Below, piece by piece: positions 7,191-15,337 of a stretch of DNA of 35,078 nucleotides (its first letter is position 1; each line of letters opens with the position of its first letter). A program made the translations under genes and the position numbers. The stretch is taken from contig CAJUPI010000032.1 of the NCBI GenBank assembly GCA_910588125.1, forward strand, positions 1 through 35,078, written 5' to 3'. The notes under the pieces were generated by a model. It saw only the letters and a list, made by a program, of their open reading frames with translations, was not told the DNA's origin and did not search any database. Source of the DNA: an uncultured Lachnospiraceae bacterium. GTDB lineage: Bacteria; Bacillota; Clostridia; Lachnospirales; Lachnospiraceae.

Positions 7191-7219
7191 AGTATATAAC
7201 ACTTAAGAGAAATTTGCAA
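7191..7219 (-). promoter_or_regulatory. Promoter of the SEC-C protein gene
   Basis: On the minus strand TTGCAA (7219-7214) and TATACT (7196-7191) are 17 bp apart, about 60 bp before the chosen ATG. Confidence 0.7.
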
Positions 7220-7260
7220 TAAAAATACTTGTTCAATTCACAGTTTGGAACAGTGGCCAG

Positions 7261-7940
7261 TCAGTGGGAGATTTTTCCCTCTTCGAGCAAATGCAGGTAA
7301 CGGTAAAAGGGGATCCTCACGACCGGCAGCGTGACGCACCAGGCCAGGACAGTGGCAAAATAATAGGCGTATTCTCCTATGAACGGCGGCAGCAGAGTCA
7401 CCGAAGCAACCCGCGCCGCCAGCTGCAAGAACCCGGCATACATGGGATATCTGGCATGCCCTAAGGTCTGGATTCCCATCCGGTAAAGATACATGGGCGC
7501 CATAAGGAACATTCCCAGCGTAATCACCCGCACATCGGCCACTGCCACATGCAAAGTCCGGCCATACAAGGGATCGCTGTGAGACAAAAAAAGGCCGGCC
7601 AGCTGCGGTGCCAGCCCCTGCACCACAAAATTCAGCAGCAATGAAAGTATCAAAGCAAATACTACGATCTGATGCTGCCCTTCCTGACCCGCTCGAGCTT
7701 GTCTGCCCCAAGATTCTGGCCAATAAATACCGAAAGCCCGGTTTGAACGGCCATGATTACCGATTCCAGCAGAGTAAATATTTTGGTGGCCGAGGAGATC
7801 CCGGCAGTAAAAAAAGGACCGATAGCATTCACGCTTCGCGATACAAAGCTGCCGCCGGCGGATATCACGGCACTGTTAACAAACATCGGAAGCCAGAGTC
7901 CAAGCATCTGCCCAATCAGCTTTTTGTCCGGTTTCCAATA
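7261..7940 (-). pseudogene. Remnant of a MATE-family efflux transporter
   Basis: Two reading frames together give the second half of a MATE multidrug/cation antiporter. The first part (7940 down to about 7662) contains WKPDKKLIG, then LWLPMFVNSAV, then SVFIGQNLGADKLERVRKG, the typical start of the second six-helix bundle. The frame then breaks near 7655-7680, and the remainder continues in another frame as LILSLLLNFVVQGLAPQ to LLEEGKISH. The N-terminal half (over 200 residues) is missing: a stop codon and a palindrome lie directly upstream at 7942-7969. With truncation plus frameshift the gene is almost certainly dead. An intact MATE gene is at 25016-26401. Confidence 0.88.
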
Positions 7941-7941
7941 T

Positions 7942-7969
7942 GGGGGAATCGGCTAATGCCGATTCCCCC
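7942..7969. repeat. 12-bp-stem palindrome at the broken end of the MATE remnant
   Basis: GGGGGAATCGGC and GCCGATTCCCCC pair perfectly around TAAT. It begins two bases from the last recognisable MATE codon. It may be a terminator of a lost neighbour or mark the deletion or insertion boundary. Confidence 0.65.
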
Positions 7970-8036
7970 TTTCAGGGATAGATAAGATTCTCTGCATCCT
8001 CATAAAGAGCACCGAAGACAATCCTGATTTGACTTC

Positions 8037-8127
8037 GGCACTCAGCCAGGGAACAAGGAGCAGAAAGCGGCGGACCATTTCCCGTCGCTTACCGCTCTTT
8101 GTTCCCTGGCGTACCTTCTGAGAAAAA
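8037..8127 (+). repeat. Shortened, internally deleted copy of the palindromic element
   Basis: This copy keeps only the outer arms: AGGGAACAAGGAGC at left and GCTCTTTGTTCCCTGGC at right, then GTACCTTCTGAGAAAA. The centre of about 170 bp present in the long copies is absent. It forms a compact hairpin and begins 3 bp after the GNAT stop codon, so it probably terminates the MoxR-VWA operon. The terminal AATGACATT is lost. Confidence 0.82.
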
Positions 8128-8129
8128 TT

Positions 8130-8621
8130 TCAAAGCTCGATATAATAAGGGCAGATATCCTCATAACTGCCGTCCTTTAACCGAAATCCCCCCGGGATTG
8201 TTCCCAACTGGGTGAAACCAAGCCTTTCATATAGATGCCTGGCATGGATATTGCCGGCGACTACCGCATTAAACTGCAATATCCGAAATTGCAGGGTTTT
8301 TGCCTGCTGGATGCTGTCCATCACCAGCTTCTCGCCGATGTGCAGCCCTCTGCTCTGAGAGGATACGGCATAGCTTGCATTACATATATGGCCGCACCGT
8401 CCTACATTGTTGGGATGTAAAATATAGAGTCCCAAAAGCTTTCCGCTCATTTCTTCCTCTGCCACCCCACAGTGGCTTTGAACCGCAAAAAAATCTGTTC
8501 CGGAAGCTTTCGTCAGACAATCCTCCTGGGGGAACGCAATCCCCTCTTCCACCACCTCGTTCCAGATCGCAATCATTGCTTCCACGTCCTGCGGCTGATA
8601 TCCTCGTATTCTGATTTTCAT
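8130..8621 (-). CDS. GNAT family N-acetyltransferase
   Basis: A 163-residue GNAT acetyltransferase using acetyl-CoA. The fold is seen in the N-terminal RIRGYQPQDVEAMIAIWNEV, the Q/R-x-x-G-x-G/A-like segment SQSRGLHIGEKLV (about residues 88-100), and the closing NIHARHLYERLGFTQLG. The overall shape resembles phosphinothricin or amino-acid acetyltransferases; the substrate is unknown. It starts 9 bp after the VWA gene and is the last gene of that operon. It is followed at once by a hairpin repeat. Whether it belongs functionally to the MoxR-VWA system or was added to its end is unclear. Confidence 0.88.
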   Translation of the reverse strand: MKIRIRGYQPQDVEAMIAIWNEVVEEGIAFPQEDCLTKASGTDFFAVQSHCGVAEEEMSGKLLGLYILHPNNVGRCGHICNASYAVSSQSRGLHIGEKLVMDSIQQAKTLQFRILQFNAVVAGNIHARHLYERLGFTQLGTIPGGFRLKDGSYEDICPYYIEL

Positions 8622-8630
8622 TTTATTCCC

Positions 8631-9833
8631 CTATTTTCCTTTTCCTTCAAATTCCTTTTGGAATACCATCAGATCCTGGCCCTTGAGCGCCCGCTCCAGC
8701 AGCGCCGGAAGCTTCTGCGGACTACAAGCAAAGCAGGGGATTCCCACCGCCGCAATCCTCTGGGCCATCTGCGCATCATAATAAGGCTTTCCTCCGTCCG
8801 CGATCGCCAGCAGGCAGACCAAGGTTGCCCCGGATCCTTTCAACTCTTCCAGGTTGCGCAGCATCCCTGCCCGGTTTCCACCCTCCATCAGATCACTGAT
8901 CAGGAAGAACAATGTCTTTTTGGGATTCTCCACAAACTGCCGGCAATACTGGATCGATTTGTTGATATCTGTACCGCCGCCCAGCTGAAAGCCAAACAGT
9001 AAATCCACCGGGTCTTCACATTTCTCTGTCAAATCTACCACCTGCGTATCAAAAGCCACAATCCGGGTACGCAAAGCAGCCATGCTGGCCAGTATACAGC
9101 TCATAATTGAGGAGTAAATCACCGATTCTCCCATAGATCCGCTTTGATCCACGTCCAGAATCACGGTATATTTATTGGCCGCCGTCTTTGTCGTGCGGTC
9201 AAAGAAATAATAATGCTCCGGGATAATCTTTCCCAGCTCCCGGTTATAATTCTTGATCCCCCGGCGGATAGTTGTGGGAAAATCAAGCGCCGCCGCAGAT
9301 GGAATCGGCGAATGCTGCCGCCGGTTGACTGCCGCCGTCACGGCCCGCCGGATGTCGCTCTCCAAAAGCTTATTGATCTCCTCCACAATCTTTGCCATGA
9401 ATTCCCGCACGCTGTCCTTGCTTCTCTTGGGCACCTGATCCTTCAAAAGCAAAATAGTAGTGGCCAGGCTCATGTCCGGCTCCATCTGCTCTAAAAGCTC
9501 CGGCTCAAAGATCAATTGCTTCAGGCCGCACCGCTCCATCGCATCCGCCTGTACAATCTTCACCAGCTCCTTATCAAACAACGTGCGCACATCCCCCAGC
9601 CAACGGGTGATCTGTGGGTTAGAAGGCCCCTTCCCGGCGCCCCGTCCTCCCGGCCCGAAGCTGCCGAAGCCTCCGGCGGTGCTTTTGTTATAGATCGCCG
9701 CCAATGCCTGATCCATCAGCCATTGCTCCTGCGACAGCTGAGCCCCGCCAGCGCCGTCCATCGTGTCGAACTGATCCTGGCTTTCCTCGCCCAGGATCAG
9801 CCGCCAGCGCTTCATTTGCTCCTTGATCTCCAT
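8631..9833 (-). CDS. VWA domain protein of a MoxR-VWA system (YehP-like)
   Basis: A 400-residue protein. Residues about 1-215 are helical with a Gly-rich stretch (50-68). Residues about 220-390 form a von Willebrand factor A domain. The MIDAS metal site is intact as D229-Q-S231-G-S233, followed by the GGGTDINKS loop. No signal peptide or membrane segment is seen, so it is cytoplasmic. VWA proteins of this type act with MoxR AAA+ ATPases encoded beside them, as here. Start choice: the ATG at 9833 has AGGGAGG directly against it; in-frame starts at 9875 and 9815 are alternatives. It follows the DUF5682-like gene by 16 bp. Confidence 0.87.
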   Translation of the reverse strand: MEIKEQMKRWRLILGEESQDQFDTMDGAGGAQLSQEQWLMDQALAAIYNKSTAGGFGSFGPGGRGAGKGPSNPQITRWLGDVRTLFDKELVKIVQADAMERCGLKQLIFEPELLEQMEPDMSLATTILLLKDQVPKRSKDSVREFMAKIVEEINKLLESDIRRAVTAAVNRRQHSPIPSAAALDFPTTIRRGIKNYNRELGKIIPEHYYFFDRTTKTAANKYTVILDVDQSGSMGESVIYSSIMSCILASMAALRTRIVAFDTQVVDLTEKCEDPVDLLFGFQLGGGTDINKSIQYCRQFVENPKKTLFFLISDLMEGGNRAGMLRNLEELKGSGATLVCLLAIADGGKPYYDAQMAQRIAAVGIPCFACSPQKLPALLERALKGQDLMVFQKEFEGKGK

Positions 9834-9849
9834 CCTCCCTGTTTCCTTT

Positions 9850-12198
9850 CTAAATATCTCCAAAATCGAAATCATCCAGCCCTGATAGAAGCTCAAGCTC
9901 CTCGCCCGTAACCGGCCCGTTTAATACCTCACTGGCCTGAGACGGATTCACCTGCCAGATCTCCCCTAAGTTCTCGGCGATCTGGTTCTTCTCCTCTGAG
10001 GTGAAATCGGCAAAGGCCCGCCGTAGGAATACCAGTGCACGCTTAAACTCTTCATCATCCAGGGTAACCAGATACTCGCTCAGCTTTTCCCACAGATTCA
10101 GCCGCGCGATCAATGCATAATGATTTTTCATTGAAAGGCCCGCAAACCAGCCAGCCCCCAGCTCTGCCGGAATTCCTTTTGAAAGGCGCCGCTGTACCTC
10201 GCAGCCAAGCTCTTCGCTGTTCATCTGCCCGGACTCCAGAAGAATTGCCGCCGCCAGGCCTGACAGCCGTGTATTGAGATCATCGCGCGCGGCAATCTCA
10301 AAAAGCACCCGCATCCATCGCTCCCCATCCAGAAAGTCGTGGTTCACAGACACCTCATGCAGAGTTGCCATCGCCTGGGCGATCCGTTTTGCCGCCTCGT
10401 CATCACAGACACATTCCCCTGCCAGGATCAGGCACGCACGCAGAAAAAGCTGAGACAACACCGGCATCAATGGCTCACGGTTTAAGCGGCGGATATCTCC
10501 ATATCGTAAGACAACCGACAGCCGGCCTGCCGTCTCGGCGATCTCTGTCACCGCCGCCGCATCTACCGCCATGCTTTGGAGAGCGCTGACCGCGTATTCC
10601 ATCGATGACGGCATCCCACAATCGCAGGCATCCTCAATCACGGCGGCAATCCCGGCGATCCCACTGCTGTTTATCGTGCGCTCCCGCAGCGCAAAGGACG
10701 CCGCCTGCTCTACAGTATCCCCTTTCAGCACAGCCTCCACGATCTGGATCTCAGCTTCCGGCGTCCACCGCAAATGCCACTGCTCCGCCCAGGTAGCCCG
10801 CTCCTGGTTCACCGCCTGTAATGTGGCAAAGGAAATACCCAGCACCCGCACCCGATGCAGAAAAAAGGAACGTTCCAGATCCAGAAATGCTGATTTCTGG
10901 GATTTCACTGTCAGCTTTTCACGCAAATCCAGGGACAACTCCTGTGCAGTCACCGACTTATATTTCTCCAGGCGCAGCTCTCCTAAACGGCGGTAAAAGT
11001 CAGACTGGATGGAAGTCTGGCTGACTCCCTCCGGCAGACTGCCGATCTTCGTTCCGATCTCCGTGTCCGCCACTGCCAGGACGATCTCTGAAAAACTGCC
11101 GTGGCCCATACAAGTTACCGCCGCATCCCGCAGATCCTTAAGCGCCGGCAAATGGCCGTCATGAAGCTCTGCCAGAGAAAGCGACAAGCGCATCGCCTCA
11201 ATGATCTCTGCCGATGATACCAGGTTGCCATGTTCCCTCTGATACGCCGCCAGAGCCGTCAGATAGCGGCGGGCCGTATAATCCGGCTCCTCCCGGCAAA
11301 ATCCATCCCACAAGAGCTCATAGTACGCCGGTGCATGATTGCCTGCCCCATAACCGGAACGCTCGGAAAGACGGAAATACGAATAGGGCATCAATGTCTT
11401 CTTTGTCTCCAGACGAGGAAGCTTTTTGAATTCCTTTTCTGTCATCGGCTTACCGGAACCTAAAAGCCCTTCTCCATGAAAAGCTCCGGTAACTACCACG
11501 ATCCTTTCCGGCGCGGTTCCTTCCTTTTCTGCCTGGGCAATCACCCGCCGCATGTATGCTTCGCGAAGCAGGTTTTCGGCATTCTCGAAAGCCTCTTCCC
11601 CGGCTTCCAGGGAAAGCTCCCGTAGCGACCGCCCGAACTCTTTCGCTCCCTTGCGGTAGCCCTCCTCATCCCGGGCATGTTCCATCGTCCGTTCCCAGAA
11701 TGTTTCATTGTCTCCGTCCTCGGACAATTCATCCAGCCGGCGATAGACATAAGCCGTTTTGCTCTCCTTTCCGGGATCCTCTGACGGTTCCTGCCGCCGC
11801 TGCTCTTCCAACCCAAGAAACACCTCTGACGGCAGATCACAGAACCGGCATGCGCAGCCATGCTCCCTTGCCCACAATATCGCCTGGTACTCCGGAGAAT
11901 ACACGGCGAACGGATAAAGAATCGTCCGAACCGGCAGCTTTTCGGTATAGGCCATCACCGCCACCGGAGGCCGTACCTCATCTGTCCCCAGCTCTCCGAT
12001 CAGCTCCGTGAAATCCTCAGGGCCTTCAATCAGCACCAGCCCCGGGCCTATCCGGTCAAGATATTCCCGCACATAATACGCCCCCGCCGGTGACAAATGC
12101 CGGATGCCAAAGACATGCGGCTTCCCTTTTGGGGCCTTTGCCGCCGGTTTCTTTGCCGGCTCCTTCTTTGGCTCCTTTTTGTTTTCCCCGCCCTCCAT
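9850..12198 (-). CDS. DUF5682-like protein of a MoxR-VWA system (YehM-like)
   Basis: A 782-residue cytoplasmic protein. After a Lys/Pro/Ala-rich N-terminus (1-26) come HVFGIRHLSPAGA (about 28-40), VLIEGPEDF (about 54-62) and, further on, RIVVVTGAFHGEGLLG. This spacing of GxRH, EGP and GAxH elements recalls the EreA/TraB-like fold; that likeness is my inference. The C-terminal half is helical and leucine-rich. The start at 12198 overlaps the stop of the AAA+ gene as TGATG, with AAGGAG 11 bp upstream, so translation is coupled. It is assigned to the DUF5682 family from these motifs and from its place between MoxR and VWA genes. The reaction is unknown. Confidence 0.82.
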   Translation of the reverse strand: MEGGENKKEPKKEPAKKPAAKAPKGKPHVFGIRHLSPAGAYYVREYLDRIGPGLVLIEGPEDFTELIGELGTDEVRPPVAVMAYTEKLPVRTILYPFAVYSPEYQAILWAREHGCACRFCDLPSEVFLGLEEQRRQEPSEDPGKESKTAYVYRRLDELSEDGDNETFWERTMEHARDEEGYRKGAKEFGRSLRELSLEAGEEAFENAENLLREAYMRRVIAQAEKEGTAPERIVVVTGAFHGEGLLGSGKPMTEKEFKKLPRLETKKTLMPYSYFRLSERSGYGAGNHAPAYYELLWDGFCREEPDYTARRYLTALAAYQREHGNLVSSAEIIEAMRLSLSLAELHDGHLPALKDLRDAAVTCMGHGSFSEIVLAVADTEIGTKIGSLPEGVSQTSIQSDFYRRLGELRLEKYKSVTAQELSLDLREKLTVKSQKSAFLDLERSFFLHRVRVLGISFATLQAVNQERATWAEQWHLRWTPEAEIQIVEAVLKGDTVEQAASFALRERTINSSGIAGIAAVIEDACDCGMPSSMEYAVSALQSMAVDAAAVTEIAETAGRLSVVLRYGDIRRLNREPLMPVLSQLFLRACLILAGECVCDDEAAKRIAQAMATLHEVSVNHDFLDGERWMRVLFEIAARDDLNTRLSGLAAAILLESGQMNSEELGCEVQRRLSKGIPAELGAGWFAGLSMKNHYALIARLNLWEKLSEYLVTLDDEEFKRALVFLRRAFADFTSEEKNQIAENLGEIWQVNPSQASEVLNGPVTGEELELLSGLDDFDFGDI

Positions 12199-13283
12199 CA
12201 GCGGTTCAGCTCCTTGCACTCCTGATACAGAGACAGCCATCTCGACCCCCGCTTTTTCATGATATTTTCCAGGTATTCCTCCCAGGCTTTTCCGTCCTTA
12301 CTGTCTTCCTTGACGATCGCACCCTGCAGCCCGGCGGCCAAATCATAATCTGTGATCACGCCGTCGCCGAAGCTTCCCGCCAGCGCCATGCTGTTGGCTA
12401 ACAGAGAGATTGCCTCCGCTGTGGACAGCACCCCGGAGGTTGCTTTCAGCTTCTGCTTTCCGTCTAAGGTGACGCCTCCCCGCAACTCCCGGAAAATGGT
12501 ACATACCTTTTCCACAACCTCCGCCTCCGGCAGGCGTGCATTGAGATCCAGGCTTCCGGAAAGCTGCTCCATACGCGTTTGCACGATATCCATCTCCGCC
12601 TCCAGACTGTCCGGAACCGGCAAAACCACGATATTAAACCGCCGTTTTAACGCCGCCGACATCTCATTGACCCCCTTATCCCGGGTATTGGCTGTGGCGA
12701 TCACCGAAAAGCCTTTCCTGGCCGGAATCTCTGCCCCCAGCTCCGGCACCGAGATCCGCTTCTCCGACAAAATAGAAATCAGCGCGTCCTGTACCTCTGA
12801 AGCACAGCGGGAAATCTCCTCCACCCGTGCGATCTTTCCCTGCTCCATAGCACGATAGATCGGGCTGGGGATCATCGCCTCCTTTGACGGCCCGTTGGCA
12901 ATCAGCATGGCATAGTTCCAGGAATAACGAATCTGCTCCTCCGTCGTGCCAGCCGTTCCCTGGATCACCCGTGTGGAATCTCCGTTGATCGCTGCTGTCA
13001 GATGCTCCGACAGCCAGGATTTGGCCGTGCCCGGCTCCCCGATCAAAAGCAGGGCCCGATCCGTCACCAATGTAGAGATTGCTATCTCCACCAGCCGCTT
13101 ATGCCCGATATACTTAGGGGTGACCTCCACCTCCCCGGCCCTGCCCCCGCAGATATAGGTTAACACTGACTTTGGCGACATCTGCCACCCGGATGGCACC
13201 GGATATTTTTCATTGGCAATCAGCGCCTCGATCTCTTTCTGAAACAGCTGCTCCGCCGGCAGCCTCTGCATATTCTGCTCCAT
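12198..13283 (-). CDS. MoxR-type AAA+ ATPase (YehL-like)
   Basis: A 361-residue AAA+ ATPase. Walker A is GEPGTAKS (83-90). The Walker B region is IARVEEISRCASEVQDALIS (151-170), with the acidic pair EE in place of the usual DE. Sensor 1 is VIATANTRDKG with the asparagine at about 199, and arginines in ALKRRFN (about 211-217) suit the arginine finger. MoxR proteins act as chaperone-like remodelers with VWA partners, which fits the gene two positions downstream. The start at 13283 was chosen because AGGGAG lies about 10 bp upstream; the open frame extends further to 13358 but lacks a good site there. It follows a 98-bp gap holding a stem-loop. Confidence 0.9.
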   Translation of the reverse strand: MEQNMQRLPAEQLFQKEIEALIANEKYPVPSGWQMSPKSVLTYICGGRAGEVEVTPKYIGHKRLVEIAISTLVTDRALLLIGEPGTAKSWLSEHLTAAINGDSTRVIQGTAGTTEEQIRYSWNYAMLIANGPSKEAMIPSPIYRAMEQGKIARVEEISRCASEVQDALISILSEKRISVPELGAEIPARKGFSVIATANTRDKGVNEMSAALKRRFNIVVLPVPDSLEAEMDIVQTRMEQLSGSLDLNARLPEAEVVEKVCTIFRELRGGVTLDGKQKLKATSGVLSTAEAISLLANSMALAGSFGDGVITDYDLAAGLQGAIVKEDSKDGKAWEEYLENIMKKRGSRWLSLYQECKELNR

Positions 13284-13342
13284 ATTAAACCACTCTCCCT
13301 TTTTTATTCCTGCAGGCAATGAGCCAAGTGCCGTGCTTGCGA

Positions 13343-13366
13343 CGCGGGCATTTGGCAAATGCCGCG
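13343..13366. promoter_or_regulatory. Intercistronic stem-loop between the helical-repeat and AAA+ genes
   Basis: GGCATTTG and CAAATGCC pair, extended by CGC/GCG past a one-base bulge. It is the only sizeable gap (98 bp) in an otherwise tightly packed operon. It lacks a T-run, so it is more likely an mRNA processing or stability element than a terminator. Confidence 0.5.
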
Positions 13367-13381
13367 AGGGTCAAACACCGC

Positions 13382-15310
13382 TCACAGCTTCTCCACCGAA
13401 ACCCCGCTCCACAAGCCGTCCCGCCAGTGCTCCAATATCGTAATGCCATTGTCCAGCTTTCCGTTCCGGCGCCGGATAATCTCATCCAGCTCGCCTGCCA
13501 GCTCCTCGTTCGTCAAAGGAAGCTCACTCAAAAGCTGCCGCAAAAGATACGACGGTATGGAATTGCCATCTTTTACACACGACGCTAACAATCCGTCATA
13601 TTTTTTCCAGCCGCAGCGCTTCATCATCTGGATTCCCTCCGTCGTCGGCGTCAGACGCAGCGCACCCTGATAGAAAAATTCTCCATACGGCTCCTGCAAA
13701 TCCTCCACATCCGGCCGGTACAGCTTTGCCAGCATCCAATCATAATAATTGCGGTACATGCTGTAGCTGTTGCGCCGCCCTGTGGCAAAACGCCCCGGAT
13801 AATGCAGTAACAGAGGATACCACCGCAGATCCAGCCCTGCCGGGATCCACCGGCACACCTGCCGCTCCCGCAGCGGGCTGTTTAACTCCTCTAACGTGAT
13901 ACCATATTTGCCCTCCTGTTCCCGATAGACAATCTTGGCAAACCCGTAGAGCACCCCTGTGGCATCCTGCTTTTTCCCAGTCAGCTTCCGCAAAAGTCCG
14001 TCCGGGCTCAAAAACTCATGGAACCTTTCATATGTCTCCTCTGCCGTGGCCGTCAGCACCGAGGCCAGAAATACCGGTTCCAAAAAGGCATCGCCATGCT
14101 TTTCATACATCTCCTCTGCCAGCTGGCACAGAGAGGGATGGCAGCTGCGGATCACCGACTGGCTCAGCACTGCCGGCACCTCCTTTGGCAAAATCTGGTA
14201 CATCGTCTCATAACAGCCACAAATCCGCTCCGAATGCTTTCCTGCCGCCGCCTTCCACAAAAGCTCCAGACGCTGCCGGTATTGATCCCGCTCCGCTCTT
14301 TCTTTTGCCCGCTCTTTCGCCCGTTCTTCCTTAGTCTCCTTGCCCTTTGGTTTCTCCTCCGCTTCCTCTTCTGCGGGAACGCCACGTGCAATCCATTTTT
14401 CCAGCTCCTCCGCGATCAGATCCCCTGCCCAGTCCTGATCCGACGGCGCCAAGTACCCGGCAGTCTCCTCCGGCTTCTTTGCCATCCGTTCCTTCCAGAA
14501 CTCTGCAGCCGGCTCCCCGTCCATATAGGACAGCGCCCGCATCGCCGCCTCCTTGCATTTTCCCTTTTCCGACTTCTGATAATCCAGAAGCAGAGACAAA
14601 TTTGACATGTCATGCCGCATGGCAAAAAGCGCTGGTTCCCGCACCTCCTTGTTTCCCTCTCTGGCTGCCATCCGGTAGAACTCATTTTCCTCTCCTCCGG
14701 CAATCCTATCCAGCACCTGCACCCGCCGCGCCATCTCGCGCCTGCCATCCGCCGCAAACCCCTGCTTTAGCAGCGGAATAACCGCCGCGCCTTCTCGCTC
14801 CAGCCAACCTGCCACCATCTCGGCCAGCTCTGCATAGCTGTCGCCCAGCGCCCGCACCATCCAGTATTTCATTCGGTAATCTTCAAAGATCTCCGGATCG
14901 GACCGATGCGCCTCTTCTATCACCGCGTACCGGCCGCCGCCGGTTCCCCGAAATGCTTCCAGCACCGCCGCCATCCGGCCATAGGAAATCTTGCGGTAGA
15001 TATCTCCCGCGTATCCGCCAAGCTCTGGCTCTACCAGCTCGCCATCAAGCTGGTTCGTTGCCTGTGTACATAGGACGGCATCCACCAGGCCCAAAGTATC
15101 CAAAAGAACACCGGCCCGATCCTCACACTCCGCCTGCGTTACCTTCTCTGCCATGGCAGCAATTTTCTGGAAAACCGGCGAGGCCTTCGCCAGAGGCTCC
15201 ATCTGCTGTACAGCCCGCTTCAGGCGGAAATCCTCCGCAATCAGATTCACACCGGCAATCGCCGCCGTCTCCAGACGTTCCCGCAATTCATAAACCACAT
15301 CCCAATTCAT
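13382..15310 (-). CDS. Helical-repeat protein of the MoxR-VWA cluster
   Basis: A 642-residue protein that is almost wholly helical, with HEAT-like stretches such as REGNKEVREPALFAMRHDMS and CKEAAMRALSYMDGEPAAEF in the middle. A highly charged linker (EEEAEEKPKGKETKEERAKE-type) lies at about residues 310-340. No catalytic motif was recognised. No signal peptide or membrane segment is visible. Its place between the SWIM and AAA+ genes matches the large helical partner (DUF5691-like or similar) often found in SWIM/MoxR/DUF5682/VWA clusters, but I cannot confirm the family. It starts 27 bp after the SWIM gene. A scaffold role in a larger complex is a reasonable guess. Confidence 0.75.
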   Translation of the reverse strand: MNWDVVYELRERLETAAIAGVNLIAEDFRLKRAVQQMEPLAKASPVFQKIAAMAEKVTQAECEDRAGVLLDTLGLVDAVLCTQATNQLDGELVEPELGGYAGDIYRKISYGRMAAVLEAFRGTGGGRYAVIEEAHRSDPEIFEDYRMKYWMVRALGDSYAELAEMVAGWLEREGAAVIPLLKQGFAADGRREMARRVQVLDRIAGGEENEFYRMAAREGNKEVREPALFAMRHDMSNLSLLLDYQKSEKGKCKEAAMRALSYMDGEPAAEFWKERMAKKPEETAGYLAPSDQDWAGDLIAEELEKWIARGVPAEEEAEEKPKGKETKEERAKERAKERAERDQYRQRLELLWKAAAGKHSERICGCYETMYQILPKEVPAVLSQSVIRSCHPSLCQLAEEMYEKHGDAFLEPVFLASVLTATAEETYERFHEFLSPDGLLRKLTGKKQDATGVLYGFAKIVYREQEGKYGITLEELNSPLRERQVCRWIPAGLDLRWYPLLLHYPGRFATGRRNSYSMYRNYYDWMLAKLYRPDVEDLQEPYGEFFYQGALRLTPTTEGIQMMKRCGWKKYDGLLASCVKDGNSIPSYLLRQLLSELPLTNEELAGELDEIIRRRNGKLDNGITILEHWRDGLWSGVSVEKL

Positions 15311-15337
15311 AAAACAATGCTCCTTATTTATTTGGAT

